Assembly (NCBI GenBank): GCA_029101305.1
Contig: JAQXQS010000116.1
Coordinates: 1 to 44,913 of the forward strand
Reading direction: 5' to 3'
DNA length: 44,913 bases
Source: Clostridia bacterium
GTDB lineage: Bacteria; Bacillota; Clostridia; Lachnospirales; Lachnospiraceae
The translations under genes and the position numbers were made by a program. Within the stretch, counting starts at the first letter, position 1. Each line of letters opens with the position of its first letter. The notes beneath the pieces were generated by a model that saw only the letters and a program-made list of their open reading frames with translations, ran no database searches and was not told the origin of the DNA. This document shows positions 23,251 through 31,719 of this stretch, one piece after another.

Positions 23251-25480
23251 CCTCTTTTTTTCTCTTTCTGACGATAACATAACCGCCAGCTACAAGGGAA
23301 AGGCTTGCAAGCATCATCATGGTTGCAATTGGGGAATTATCAGCTGTTCTTGCATTGGTTGCAGAAGAAGAACCTGTATCGCTGTCTGTGCCATCATGAT
23401 TCTCTGCATCATCACCTGTACCGTCCCCAGTACCATCTCCAGAACCGCCATTACCATATCCGTCATCATAGCCATCTGTTGCTGTCGGTGTGATGGTGCC
23501 GGATGGAGTGATAGTGAAGTCAATTGCTTTGGACTTGAACTCCGTCGGAAGTGCCTCTTTCACACCGGTTGCTTCCCACTCAGATCCATTGTAAATATAT
23601 TTCTGGAAGAAGATGTACATCTTAAAGGTCTTCGCCTGTTTGATACCATTTACATTTCCAATAGACCAGCTCTTCTGGTAACCGGTGTCGATATTCTTCG
23701 CGGACATGCTCCAGCCGTAAGGAATCCACTTGGTGTCGCCCTTAACTGGACTTGTATTATCGGTACCAGCACCTGTTACCTTGAAATTGTACATTGTCTT
23801 CGGATAGAATGCTAACGGATCTTCTAATCCGGTAACTTTACTCTCACTGACAGATGGATTAATGGTAGCACGTGTAGTTGGAGTAGGTGTGGTAGGAGTC
23901 TCGGTAGGTGGAGTAGCTTTTGCTTTTAAGGTTATTACTAATGGCTTAACCGCCTGTAAACCATTTACATCTTCACCATATACTACCACTTTGATCGGTG
24001 TATCATAAGCAACTCCGCCGATTGAAATGGAAACCGGTCCATTAATATATCCAGAATCAGTGCTGTCTTTCTTAACTTCATCGAAGCTTGGAGTAGAATC
24101 AGACTTCTTCATCCACGCAATATAATATCTGCCACCTTCACCTGCATCATTGGCATGGAAACTGATATCAACCGTATGATCATATGCCTTGTTCCATGAA
24201 ATAGAATCTGCGGTCAGTTCCATGGAGCTGACTGGGTCTTTCACTTCCTCCAATTCACCAGTAGTACTATTGATTGTATACGTGGCATCAAGATAATGGA
24301 TATGTGCTAAAGCGTCTGCAATTGTTGTACCAGCATTTTCTGCAAGGGCTACAAGAGCCTTTCCAGCTGTAGCATCCGCTCTGCGCACCTGAAGATCTGC
24401 ATCTGCTGCAAGGGCACCTGCCGCTACAATACATGCTTTATCTCCATTTAACACAATGCTGTTGTCATTAACAGAATCGTCTTTATTATCCTTTACAACT
24501 ACAGAACCGGATACACGAATCTCACCTTCACTGTAAATAGCTCCTCCGGTAGTCTCATCTAAGGACTGGTTACCAGTAATGGTACCACCTGCAAGAGCAA
24601 TGGCACCTGATCCGCCTTTGTTGCAGATTGCAGATCCTGCAGCATTCGTCAGGTTACCAGTCAATGTAATTCCATCGGAAATTCCAAAATAACCGGAATC
24701 CATTGACACGATAGAGCCATCTGCGTCTCCTTCTGTCATCGTTCCGTTTACCGTAAGCTCTAATATGGCATCCCCACTTTTACCAGTTCCAAACTGGAAA
24801 GAAGTGTTCGCCCCGGTAACTTTAAACATGTCTCCTTTAAATCCGGAAGCACGGGTGATCGTAACTCCATCCTCAGCAGCTGCAATGGAAACATTTTTAT
24901 CCTGGTCAATTACCAATGTCTCACTGATCTCAATGGAGCCAGTTACGAGAATCTGAGTCAGTGCACCATCCTTACCTACACCTGCTGGTGCTGCTGTAAT
25001 CGCTTCTTTTAAGGACTGATACTCTGTCTGGTTTCCATCAGCAGTCTGAACATAAATCTTGCCAGAAGCATTTTCTTCTGCCTGAACTGCGATATCAGCG
25101 TCCTCCATAGCCATCTCTTCTGTCTCTCCGCTGCCAAAGCCTTCATCTGTGGCTTCTTCTGTACCAGCAGCATTATCCGCAGCTGGTGTCTCTGCAGCTT
25201 CCTGTGTAGGCTCTGCTGCCGGTGTCTGTGCAGAAGCATCTGGTTCAGCCGGAGCATCCGGCTCAGCTGCTGAATCTGTCGCAGAATCTTCTGCTCCATC
25301 AGTGGTATCAGCGGCCGGTTCTGCAACTGCTTCGCTGCCTTCCTCTGACTCTACAGCAACGGCTGCTACATCATCTATCGTCATAGTCTGGGTATCCTCA
25401 GCAAATGCTGCTGTAGCCGGAGCCATGCCGGTTACAAGGGTTCCAGCCATTATAAATGCTAAAAGTTGCTTTTTTTTCAT
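23240..25480 (-). CDS. Large secreted cell-surface protein with C-terminal membrane/sorting anchor
   Basis: A 746-residue protein. A signal peptide (MKKKQLLAFIMAGTLVTGM, likely cut after AFA) is followed by an acidic Ala/Pro/Glu/Thr-rich stretch (about 30-120). A region with beta-helix-like short repeats (about 150-390; TLTGNLTNAAGSAICNKGGSG, GGTITGNQSLDETTGGAIYS) comes next. Two or more Ig-like or all-beta modules, a TP-rich linker (PTETPTTPTPTTRA), another beta module and a Gly/Asp-rich linker follow. The end has the layout of a sortase signal: ARTADNSPI, a hydrophobic helix and RKRKKEDEI, but no LPXTG. Likely displayed on the cell wall. Function unknown. Start 25480 has AAGGAGG 11 nt upstream and its own promoter overlapping the proA stop. 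Confidence 0.82.
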   Translation of the reverse strand: MKKKQLLAFIMAGTLVTGMAPATAAFAEDTQTMTIDDVAAVAVESEEGSEAVAEPAADTTDGAEDSATDSAAEPDAPAEPDASAQTPAAEPTQEAAETPAADNAAGTEEATDEGFGSGETEEMAMEDADIAVQAEENASGKIYVQTADGNQTEYQSLKEAITAAPAGVGKDGALTQILVTGSIEISETLVIDQDKNVSIAAAEDGVTITRASGFKGDMFKVTGANTSFQFGTGKSGDAILELTVNGTMTEGDADGSIVSMDSGYFGISDGITLTGNLTNAAGSAICNKGGSGAIALAGGTITGNQSLDETTGGAIYSEGEIRVSGSVVVKDNKDDSVNDNSIVLNGDKACIVAAGALAADADLQVRRADATAGKALVALAENAGTTIADALAHIHYLDATYTINSTTGELEEVKDPVSSMELTADSISWNKAYDHTVDISFHANDAGEGGRYYIAWMKKSDSTPSFDEVKKDSTDSGYINGPVSISIGGVAYDTPIKVVVYGEDVNGLQAVKPLVITLKAKATPPTETPTTPTPTTRATINPSVSESKVTGLEDPLAFYPKTMYNFKVTGAGTDNTSPVKGDTKWIPYGWSMSAKNIDTGYQKSWSIGNVNGIKQAKTFKMYIFFQKYIYNGSEWEATGVKEALPTEFKSKAIDFTITPSGTITPTATDGYDDGYGNGGSGDGTGDGTGDDAENHDGTDSDTGSSSATNARTADNSPIATMMMLASLSLVAGGYVIVRKRKKEDEI

Positions 25481-25536
25481 TTTAAAAGTCCTCCTTATAT
25501 ATGAGTCCCCCGTATTATGTATTAACATCGAAGTCC

Positions 25537-25565
25537 AGTATATCACATTTCATTAAAAAAATCAA
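25537..25565 (-). promoter_or_regulatory. Sigma-A promoter of the surface-protein gene
   Basis: On the minus strand, TTGATT (25565-25560), a 17-nt spacer and TATACT (25542-25537), beginning 3 nt beyond the proA stop codon. Confidence 0.65.
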
Positions 25566-25567
25566 AC

Positions 25568-26818
25568 CTATGGACGAACCTGTCCATTTCCATAAATGAT
25601 AAATTTTGTGGAAGTAAGTGCCAGAAGTCCCATAGGGCCGCGGGCATGAAGCTTCTGGGTACTGATGCCGATCTCCGCGCCAAAGCCAAATTCAAAACCA
25701 TCTGTAAAACGGGTAGAGGCATTTACATACACAGCCGCTGCATCTACTTCATCCAGGAACTTCTGGGCATTATTATAATCATTTGTAATAATCGCTTCTG
25801 AATGTCCGGTATTATAACGGTTAATATGGCTGATGGCCTCATCTACGCTTCCAACCACCTTAATGGAAAGAATGTAATCCAGATATTCCGTTCCCCAGTC
25901 TTCTTCTGTTGCTGATACAGCATCCGGAATCAGCGCTTTCGCCTCTTCGTCGGCACGCATCTCTACGTTCTTCGTACGCAGGCGCTCTGCAAGTACCGGC
26001 AGAAATGCATCCTTCACTTTCTCATGCACCAGAAGAGATTCACAGGCATTGCATACACCAACTCTCTGGGTCTTGGCATTCATCACAATATCTGCCGCCA
26101 TCTGAAGATCCGCACTTTCATCCACATATATATGACAGTTTCCTGTACCAGTCTCAATAACAGGAATGGTGCTGTTATTTACCACTGCTTTGATCAGTCC
26201 CCTGCCGCCTCTTGGAATCAATACATCCACATATTCATTCATCCGCATAAACTCTCCGGCTGTTTCTCTGGAAGTATCGGCTATGAGCTGGATTGCATCC
26301 TTCGTAACACCATTTTCGTCCAGGATCCTGCGGATGCACTCCACGATCGCTGTATTGGAATGAATGGCATCACTGCCACCCTTCAGGATTACCGCATTGC
26401 CCGTCTTAAAACAAAGGGCAAACGCATCTGCTGTCACGTTTGGTCTCGCCTCATAAATGATCCCGATCACCCCAAGCGGTACCCGTTTCTGACCAATAAG
26501 AAGCCCGTTGGGACGTTTTTTCATTCCAGTGACTTCCCCGATAGGATCCTCCAGGGCTGCGACCTGGCGAAGTCCCTCTGCCATCCCTTCAATTCTGGCT
26601 TCTGTCAGCATCAGACGGTCTACCAGGCCTTCTGGCATCTGGTTTGCCCTGCCATTTTCCACATCAATTGCATTGGCCTTAAGGAGTTCCCCGGAACTGG
26701 CAACAAGGCCATCTGCAACTGCTTCTAATACCTGGTTTTTCTTCGCTGTATCCAGATTACGAAGTACTATTTCAGCCTCTTTGGCATTCCTGCCAAGAGT
26801 TATCAGCATTTCATTCAT
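25568..26818 (-). CDS. proA: Glutamate-5-semialdehyde dehydrogenase (gamma-glutamyl phosphate reductase)
   Basis: A 416-residue ALDH-superfamily enzyme, standard ProA length. It reduces gamma-glutamyl phosphate to glutamate-5-semialdehyde with NADPH, the second step of proline synthesis. Visible features are [20 protein letters not shown] (20 residues), [11 protein letters not shown], and the catalytic cysteine in [15 protein letters not shown], with the C-terminal [22 protein letters not shown] 26818 has AGGAGGAG about 8 nt upstream. Last gene of the proB-DUF896-cyclo-ligase-proA run, 58 nt after the cyclo-ligase; the gap contains a dispersed AGCGTGCTTGAAAA repeat. Confidence 0.95.
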   Translation of the reverse strand: MNEMLITLGRNAKEAEIVLRNLDTAKKNQVLEAVADGLVASSGELLKANAIDVENGRANQMPEGLVDRLMLTEARIEGMAEGLRQVAALEDPIGEVTGMKKRPNGLLIGQKRVPLGVIGIIYEARPNVTADAFALCFKTGNAVILKGGSDAIHSNTAIVECIRRILDENGVTKDAIQLIADTSRETAGEFMRMNEYVDVLIPRGGRGLIKAVVNNSTIPVIETGTGNCHIYVDESADLQMAADIVMNAKTQRVGVCNACESLLVHEKVKDAFLPVLAERLRTKNVEMRADEEAKALIPDAVSATEEDWGTEYLDYILSIKVVGSVDEAISHINRYNTGHSEAIITNDYNNAQKFLDEVDAAAVYVNASTRFTDGFEFGFGAEIGISTQKLHARGPMGLLALTSTKFIIYGNGQVRP

Positions 26819-26834
26819 TCAATCTCCTCCTTCC

Positions 26835-26862
26835 GATTGCCGGAATGATTTTCAAGCACGCT
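26835..26862 (-). repeat. Dispersed intergenic repeat, copy A (AGCGTGCTTGAAAAT-type)
   Basis: The plus strand begins GATTGCCGGAATGATTTTC and ends CAAGCACGCT. It matches 30605-30633 with one substitution and one single-base indel. Located 14 nt past the cyclo-ligase stop. Confidence 0.6.
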
Positions 26863-26876
26863 ATAATATTATCCAA

Positions 26877-27434
26877 CTAATGCCCAGCCGTATAAATCTT
26901 ACTCTGGGTCACGATCATCTGCGGACAAATGTCCGTGGATTCTGTGGGAACCTGTTCGAACATCTGAAAATCAAATGCTACAGCAAGCCTGAATATATGT
27001 GGATGCTTCTCCAGAAATCGATCATAAAAACCGCCTCCATAGCCCACTCTGTGATTCTGCGGATCAAACGCCACACCAGGCATGATCATAAGTGCGTCTT
27101 CCCATTCCACGGTCTCGCCCTGCACCGGTTCCGGAATTCCGAAATAACCAGGTTCTAACTGGGAGAAATCTGTGAGCCGGTAGAAAAGCATATCTTTTCC
27201 CACGACCTTGGGGACTGCAGTTTCTTTCCCCTGCTTCCAGGCTTCCTCGATTATGTAACGTGTTATTACTTCATGATTGTAGTCTGCATAAGCCATGATC
27301 TGTCTGGCAGTGGAAAATTCAGAAGTCTTCGTCACCAGGTCTGTTATCTGGCGGCTCCACGCTTCTATCTCCCCATCGCTGTACTGCTTCCTGGCTGCAA
27401 ATACCTGCTTCCTAATGAGTCTTTTTTCTTCCAT
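26877..27434 (-). CDS. 5-formyltetrahydrofolate cyclo-ligase
   Basis: A 185-residue enzyme that converts 5-formyl-THF plus ATP to 5,10-methenyl-THF. N-terminal basic RLIRKQVFAARKQ is the usual KxxLRxxxxxxR-like start, and the nucleotide/folate motif PGVAFDPQNHRVGYGGGFYDRFL is complete. Start ATG 27434 (MEEKRLIRKQ) is chosen because GGAGAG lies 4 nt upstream; a TTG at 27446 is the only earlier in-frame option. The first 23 nt overlap the 3' end of the DUF896 gene, indicating coupling. Embedded in the proline operon; a one-carbon enzyme in this position has no obvious pathway link. Confidence 0.92.
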   Translation of the reverse strand: MEEKRLIRKQVFAARKQYSDGEIEAWSRQITDLVTKTSEFSTARQIMAYADYNHEVITRYIIEEAWKQGKETAVPKVVGKDMLFYRLTDFSQLEPGYFGIPEPVQGETVEWEDALMIMPGVAFDPQNHRVGYGGGFYDRFLEKHPHIFRLAVAFDFQMFEQVPTESTDICPQMIVTQSKIYTAGH

Positions 27435-27633
27435 ATTTCTCTCCAAGGTTTACAACAGTGCCATCTGCTTCCTTGATATCAATATTATCCAGCTGATTTC
27501 GGAGATTCATTTTGATCGTGGCAATGTACTCCTTACGGAGCTCTGCCTGCTCTTTTTTCTCCTCTTCAGTAAGACCTACACTCTGTGCCTTATGGTGAAG
27601 GGTGTTAATGCGGTCGATTTTTGTGCTGTCCAT
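27412..27633 (-). CDS. DUF896 (YnzC/UPF0291) small protein
   Basis: About 73 residues of the DUF896 family: a two-helix N-terminal region (KIDRINTLHHKAQSVGLTEEEKKEQAELRKEYI) and the typical tail (RNQLDNIDIKEADG). The B. subtilis homologues YnzC and YneB-neighbour proteins are small cytoplasmic helical proteins of unclear function. ATG 27633 (MDSTKID) has AGGAGGAG at proper spacing; the ATG at 27639 is too close to it. Overlaps the cyclo-ligase gene by 23 nt. Confidence 0.88.
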   Translation of the reverse strand: MDSTKIDRINTLHHKAQSVGLTEEEKKEQAELRKEYIATIKMNLRNQLDNIDIKEADGTVVNLGEKYGRKKTH

Positions 27634-27736
27634 AATCATACTCCTCCTGTAAATTGTCTGTGTAATCTAAATTGTACACGCAAAAGCGTGTTAAAAAGCA
27701 TGCTGCTGTGTACTTTACAAGCATCCTGCTGAAATC

Positions 27737-28594
27737 TTATAACAGTTTCTCTATATAATCTATCAGGAAAAACTCTTCTTCTTTTTTTCCAACAAATAAA
27801 GTCCCACAGGTGTCACCTTCCACGATTCTGTGGATATTATGGAAATCGCCACCGTTTGCAATCACCATGTCCGTACCTGCGGCAGTTGCAATTCTGGCAG
27901 CGGTAAGCTTGGTAGCCATTCCACCTGTACCAACCTTGCTTCCTGTAGAACCTTTCCCCATACCAAGAAGCTTTTCATCCAGTGTCCCAACCGTATCAAT
28001 AAACTTCGCATCTGGATTGGTATTTGGATCATCTGTGAAAAGTCCATCAATATCAGACATAAGGATCAGAAGGTCTGCGCCGATCAAGGCTGCTACCACA
28101 GCGGAAAGCGTGTCATTGTCTCCAAACTTCTCAAGAGACTGCAGCTCATATGTGGAAATAGAGTCATTCTCATTAACAATGGGAATAACCCCCATGGATA
28201 AAAGCTCATTAAACGTATTCTCTGCATTCTTACGGTTAGCATTATTTACCATGGTATTCTTAGTCATAAGGATCTGACCTGCCATCTGGTTGTATTCCCC
28301 GAACAGCTTCTGATAGATCATCATCAGCCTGGCCTGTCCAACTGCTGCACATGCCTGTTTCTGCCGTGGCTCCTGAGGCTTCTCTTTAAATCCAAGTGCC
28401 GCTGCACCAACAGCAATCGCGCCAGAAGATACCAGTACCACATCCTTGCCCTGATTGCGCAGGTCTCCTAACTCTCTGACCAGGATCTCCAGCTTCCGAA
28501 GATTCAGCTTGCCAGTCTGTGCATGGGTAAGAGACGAGCTTCCGATTTTTATTACAATACGCTTCTTATCTTTCAGTCTTTCCCGGTAATTCAT
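27737..28594 (-). CDS. proB: Glutamate 5-kinase (without PUA domain)
   Basis: A 285-residue amino-acid kinase that phosphorylates glutamate, the first step of proline synthesis. Motifs: IVIKIGSSSLTHAQTG, VSSGAIAVGAAALG, PIVNENDSIST, LLILMSDIDGLFTDDP, GTGGMATKLTAARIA. It ends after the kinase fold, so the C-terminal PUA domain of the E. coli enzyme (367 residues) is absent, as in some streptococcal enzymes. Start ATG 28594 (MNYRERLKDKKR) is preferred over TTG 28606, which would leave no spacing after the CGGAG site. First gene of the proline operon. No T-box leader was found upstream. Confidence 0.94.
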   Translation of the reverse strand: MNYRERLKDKKRIVIKIGSSSLTHAQTGKLNLRKLEILVRELGDLRNQGKDVVLVSSGAIAVGAAALGFKEKPQEPRQKQACAAVGQARLMMIYQKLFGEYNQMAGQILMTKNTMVNNANRKNAENTFNELLSMGVIPIVNENDSISTYELQSLEKFGDNDTLSAVVAALIGADLLILMSDIDGLFTDDPNTNPDAKFIDTVGTLDEKLLGMGKGSTGSKVGTGGMATKLTAARIATAAGTDMVIANGGDFHNIHRIVEGDTCGTLFVGKKEEEFFLIDYIEKLL

Positions 28595-28796
28595 TTTATC
28601 TGTCAACTCCGTTATTATATTTCGCTATTCTAACTGCTTTAAGCAGTTATACATTTTTTTATCTTACATCATTTTTATCCATTCGTCCATGGTTTCCTGG
28701 AAACACTTATATAATTTCAAATAATTTTCACATTTTAATAGGGAAAATATATCTGTGCCCATATCGTTTTCTTTGCATGCGTACGCTTATGATTGC

Positions 28797-28831
28797 AAAA
28801 GGGAACGTTGCTGCATTTCCAACGTTCCCTT
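28797..28831 (-). terminator. Terminator of the DUF3048 gene
   Basis: AAGGGAACGTTG pairs with CAACGTTCCCTT around an 8-nt loop; on the minus strand it is followed by TTTTG. Confidence 0.7.
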
Positions 28832-28925
28832 CACGATTCTTATCATTTGTAATTCCTATTATTTGCAATTTCCATTATTGCAATACACATTATTTGTTAT
28901 TCATATTTATAATTCTTATTAGCAA
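28832..28925. repeat. Degenerate AT-rich tandem repeat (about 16 nt units)
   Basis: Successive plus-strand units such as TTATCATTTGTAATTCC, TATTATTTGCAATTTCC, ATTATTGCAATACACA and TTATTTGTTATTCATA, between the DUF3048 stop and its terminator. Confidence 0.4.
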
Positions 28926-28948
28926 TTGTACGCTGAATTACACTGCTT

Positions 28949-29962
28949 CTACTGTAAAGATACGGAATCCACGGAATCCTTCAGCACGATCTCTACCCAT
29001 GTTTTCCCTGGATTCAGCTGAATCTCCTGATCATTGGAATCGTAATAATGAGTAATTCCCCACTGGGAATCCCTGGTCCAGTGAATATCAATTGCCTTAC
29101 CTCTCGTAATATACTTGCCTTCTCCTCCAGACTGGGTATCAATGTTCAGATAACCATTGGGATCATATGGCTGATAGTCTGAGTACTGTAAAATAATATT
29201 CTCACAGGTCAGCTGATTCCCTGTGTTCTGGTCAATATGGGGTGCATTAAACTGGAAACGGCTGTATTCCTTCGTATCTGCGTTATACTCAAACCATGGA
29301 TGATTGTATGCGAAATTATCCAATTTCACAACGTTTGCAGAAACGCCATCATCCAGAGTGGTCTCTGTCCCCTCCGGTGCAAACTGGAAATGACCGGTAT
29401 AATCCTCCTTATACTGCTGACTGTATCCCTGGCTCTGGATACCAGCCTGAAGATGGGAAAAATCTGTGTAAGCATTGTGTGGAGCCACACGGTCTGTACT
29501 ACGGTAATATGCATTTCCCAGTGTCAGTCCATTCAGATTATCTATAAGATGCTGATCCAGGTACTGCAATGCATAGACCGCTTGTCCATAATGGGAATAA
29601 ATGGCATCATACTCATTAGCATAAAACAGGAAATAATCACGGCAGCTTCTGACAGAGCCAATTCTTGGAATATTATCATAGTCCTCAATAACCGCCATAA
29701 GCCGGGTGATCCCGCCTTCTACTGGTGCTTCGTAAATAACACCAGCATTCTCTGTACCACTCTGCGGGGCACCGTTGGTGTCATTGCCAAGCATAACTGC
29801 AATCGGTCTTCTCCTGCCGATACTCTCGGACACATTCTCGCCGGTAAGATAGCTCTTTACGGCAGCTTCCGGGCTCTCTTCTGCCTGAACCGCTACTGTA
29901 GATCCTGCAAGTGCGCAGGAAAGCAACACTCCTGTGAGAAGCTTAAACATTTTTCTTTTCAT
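28949..29962 (-). CDS. DUF3048 (YerB-like) exported protein
   Basis: A 337-residue exported protein. The signal peptide KRKMFKLLTGVLLSCALAG could be cut by signal peptidase I after VQA; LLSC is a poor lipobox, unlike the lipoprotein YerB of B. subtilis. The body carries the DUF3048 N-terminal signature (RRPIAVMLGNDTNGAPQSG, AGVIYEAPVEGGITRLMAV, RIGSVRSCRDYF) and the C-terminal DUF3048_C segment (QYSDYQPYDPNGYLNID). Function in the cell envelope is unknown. AAGGAGG lies 7 nt before ATG. It follows ybeY by 71 nt on the same strand and may be cotranscribed from the phoH promoter, ending at the terminator 28797-28831. Confidence 0.88.
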   Translation of the reverse strand: MKRKMFKLLTGVLLSCALAGSTVAVQAEESPEAAVKSYLTGENVSESIGRRRPIAVMLGNDTNGAPQSGTENAGVIYEAPVEGGITRLMAVIEDYDNIPRIGSVRSCRDYFLFYANEYDAIYSHYGQAVYALQYLDQHLIDNLNGLTLGNAYYRSTDRVAPHNAYTDFSHLQAGIQSQGYSQQYKEDYTGHFQFAPEGTETTLDDGVSANVVKLDNFAYNHPWFEYNADTKEYSRFQFNAPHIDQNTGNQLTCENIILQYSDYQPYDPNGYLNIDTQSGGEGKYITRGKAIDIHWTRDSQWGITHYYDSNDQEIQLNPGKTWVEIVLKDSVDSVSLQ

Positions 29963-30033
29963 GTTATATCCTCCTTATGCCTTATATTTATGATGTCTTG
30001 CGTTCCAAGATCAAATCATACCGACTCCAGATC

Positions 30034-30531
30034 TCAGCGGGTGATTCCAAGCTCATCCAGGGCTTTCGCCTGACGGGCTTCCATGTCCTGTGCTTCCTCG
30101 GGCGTCATATGGTCATATCCTAAAAGATGGAGCATACTGTGTGCAACCAGAAAGCAGAACTCTCGCTTCACGCTGTGTCCATACTCCTCTGCCTGTGCAG
30201 CTGCGCGCTCTGCGGAAATCATTATGTCCCCCAGAAGAAGCTCCCCACTGTCAAGGTCAAAACAGGACTCGTCAACCTCGGCTACAGAATAATCCGCCGG
30301 TGTCTCAAAAGGCAGCATAGGAAAAGAAAGCACATCTGTGGCTCTCTCTATTCCGCGAAATTCTGTATTAACCCGCTTAATTTCTTCGTTATCTGTAAGA
30401 ACCAGATTCACCTGTGCATCCCATGGACATTTCTCCATATCCAGGACTTTCTCTGCAACCATCTTTGCAAGAGCGGGGCAATCAAGCCCAAGGTCGAAAT
30501 CCGTCTCACACTCATATTCTATTGTTACCAA
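30034..30531 (-). CDS. ybeY: Endoribonuclease YbeY (16S rRNA 3'-end maturation)
   Basis: About 165 residues from TTG 30531. The zinc-binding signature HSMLHLLGYDHM (HxxxHxxxxxH) is intact, preceded by RATDVLSFPML and LLLGDIMIS. YbeY processes 16S rRNA and contributes to ribosome quality control. A TTG start is proposed because a perfect AGGAGG lies 8 nt before it, while the upstream ATGs at 30573 and 30552 have no Shine-Dalgarno and add residues (MISKINYMVQEEN) not expected in the family. phoH precedes it, as in many bacteria. The stop is 71 nt from the DUF3048 start. Confidence 0.92.
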   Translation of the reverse strand: MVTIEYECETDFDLGLDCPALAKMVAEKVLDMEKCPWDAQVNLVLTDNEEIKRVNTEFRGIERATDVLSFPMLPFETPADYSVAEVDESCFDLDSGELLLGDIMISAERAAAQAEEYGHSVKREFCFLVAHSMLHLLGYDHMTPEEAQDMEARQAKALDELGITR

Positions 30532-30604
30532 GATGTTTTCCTCCTGTACCATATAGTTTATTTTACTAATCATCTGAAATTATCTGTAAAATACATTTTT
30601 CAAG

Positions 30605-30633
30605 GATTGCAGGAATGATTTTTCAAGCACGCT
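30605..30633 (-). repeat. Dispersed intergenic repeat, copy B (AGCGTGCTTGAAAAAT-type)
   Basis: The plus strand begins GATTGCAGGAATGATTTTTC and ends CAAGCACGCT. It directly abuts the phoH stop codon (TAG, 30636-30634) and matches 26835-26862 almost perfectly. Confidence 0.6.
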
Positions 30634-31653
30634 CTAACGTCTCGTCCTGCGCTCTGCCCGCTTCTGGGTTTTCTCCTGTGCCCTGGCTTCCTCTTTCTCG
30701 AAAGCCTTTACGATATCTTTAACGATCTTACAACGGACAACGTCCCTGTTCGTCAGGGAAATCGTCGCGATATCGTCTACATTTTTCAGGATCGAAGCAC
30801 ATTTCTGAAGTCCGGAATCGGTCTCCTTGGAAAGGTCGATCTGAGTTACATCACCGGTAAGGATCATCTTCGAGCCCGTACCAATACGGGTAAGTGCCAT
30901 TTTTAAAATCGGAAGTGTAGCATTCTGGCTTTCATCAATGATGATCATACTGTTATTCAGGGTACGTCCACGCATGTAAGCAAGAGGGGCAACCTCTATG
31001 ATTCCACGCTCCCGCAGCTTCGCTGCCTGGTCTGGACCGAATACGTCATTTAATGCATCATACAAAGGTTTCAGATAAGGATCAACCTTCTCCTGGAGAT
31101 CGCCAGGAAGGAAGCCAAGCTTCTCACCTGCTTCAATAGCCGGACGGCTGAGGATGATCCTCTCGATCTCGTCATTCCGGTAAAGCTCTGCAGCATACGC
31201 AACCGCCAGATAAGTCTTACCAGTACCGGCAGGACCAATACAGATCGTTACTGTATTATTCTTCAAGGCATTTATATAATTCTTCTGTCCGATCGTCTTT
31301 GTACGGATCGGAATATTCTTGTAATTCAGGGTAACTGCATCTCCCAATACCTTACGGGTACTGTCTGCAATGTCCTCCTCACCGTCATCTTCTTCCTCTG
31401 TCTCATCCAGAAAACGATGGATCATATCCACGGAAAGCTGCTGTTGTTTTCCAAGGGCTTCCTGCATGGCTTCAATGATATTTACAGCTGACCGTATCCT
31501 GCCATCATTGCCTCCACTTACCGTAATACAGGAATTTCTCTGGGTGATGGATACGCCAAGGCGGTTCTCGATCACCTTGATCAGCTTGTCATTGATTCCA
31601 AAAAGTTCCTGTAAAATTTCTAATGAGTCGATCTCTATATTCGCGGATTTCAA
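30634..31653 (-). CDS. phoH: PhoH-family ATPase (YbeZ-like)
   Basis: A 339-residue protein with an N-terminal KH-like region (about 15-65, RLGVSITQRNSCITVSG) and a PhoH ATPase domain: Walker A GPAGTGKT at 140-147, Walker B MIIIDESQN, and GDVTQIDLS. It is linked to YbeY in rRNA maturation in other bacteria. Start is TTG 31653, with AAGGAGG 9 nt upstream; no alternative upstream ATG is in frame. A sigma-A promoter (31720-31748) is present, so phoH-ybeY can be expressed independently of the DUF362 gene upstream. The C-terminus is Arg/Lys rich (KTQKRAERRTRR). Confidence 0.94.
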   Translation of the reverse strand: MKSANIEIDSLEILQELFGINDKLIKVIENRLGVSITQRNSCITVSGGNDGRIRSAVNIIEAMQEALGKQQQLSVDMIHRFLDETEEEDDGEEDIADSTRKVLGDAVTLNYKNIPIRTKTIGQKNYINALKNNTVTICIGPAGTGKTYLAVAYAAELYRNDEIERIILSRPAIEAGEKLGFLPGDLQEKVDPYLKPLYDALNDVFGPDQAAKLRERGIIEVAPLAYMRGRTLNNSMIIIDESQNATLPILKMALTRIGTGSKMILTGDVTQIDLSKETDSGLQKCASILKNVDDIATISLTNRDVVRCKIVKDIVKAFEKEEARAQEKTQKRAERRTRR

Positions 31654-31719
31654 AAAAATGCTCCTCCTTGTGTCTCATAAGAATATGTCTTTGTTACTAA
31701 CAGTAACTTATCTTTCAAA

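Larger units (their letters stand above)
28595..28948. other. Intergenic region between DUF3048 gene and proB
   Basis: 354 nt without a gene. Contains a TAACTGC/GCAGTTA hairpin in the proB leader (28631-28649), a small GTTTCC/GGAAAC palindrome near 28690, the DUF3048 terminator (28797-28831) and an AT-rich run of degenerate repeats (28832-28925). No clear proB promoter or tRNA-responsive leader was seen. Confidence 0.55.

Noticed and set aside
27672-27705. Terminator or repeat copy after proB (CACGC/GCGTG hairpin with AGCATGC)
   Set aside because: Short stem with weak T tract and only partial match to the repeat; it lies inside the proline operon, so termination there is doubtful.
28595-28800. 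Proline T-box leader upstream of proB
   Set aside because: No T-box consensus (TGGNACCGCG-like) or antiterminator arrangement found; only a short TAACTGC/GCAGTTA hairpin.
28832-28925. CRISPR-like array
   Set aside because: Units are degenerate, AT-rich and without spacers; no cas genes nearby.
29237-30073. 278-codon open frame on the plus strand
   Set aside because: Antisense to the DUF3048 gene; no start signal or domain.
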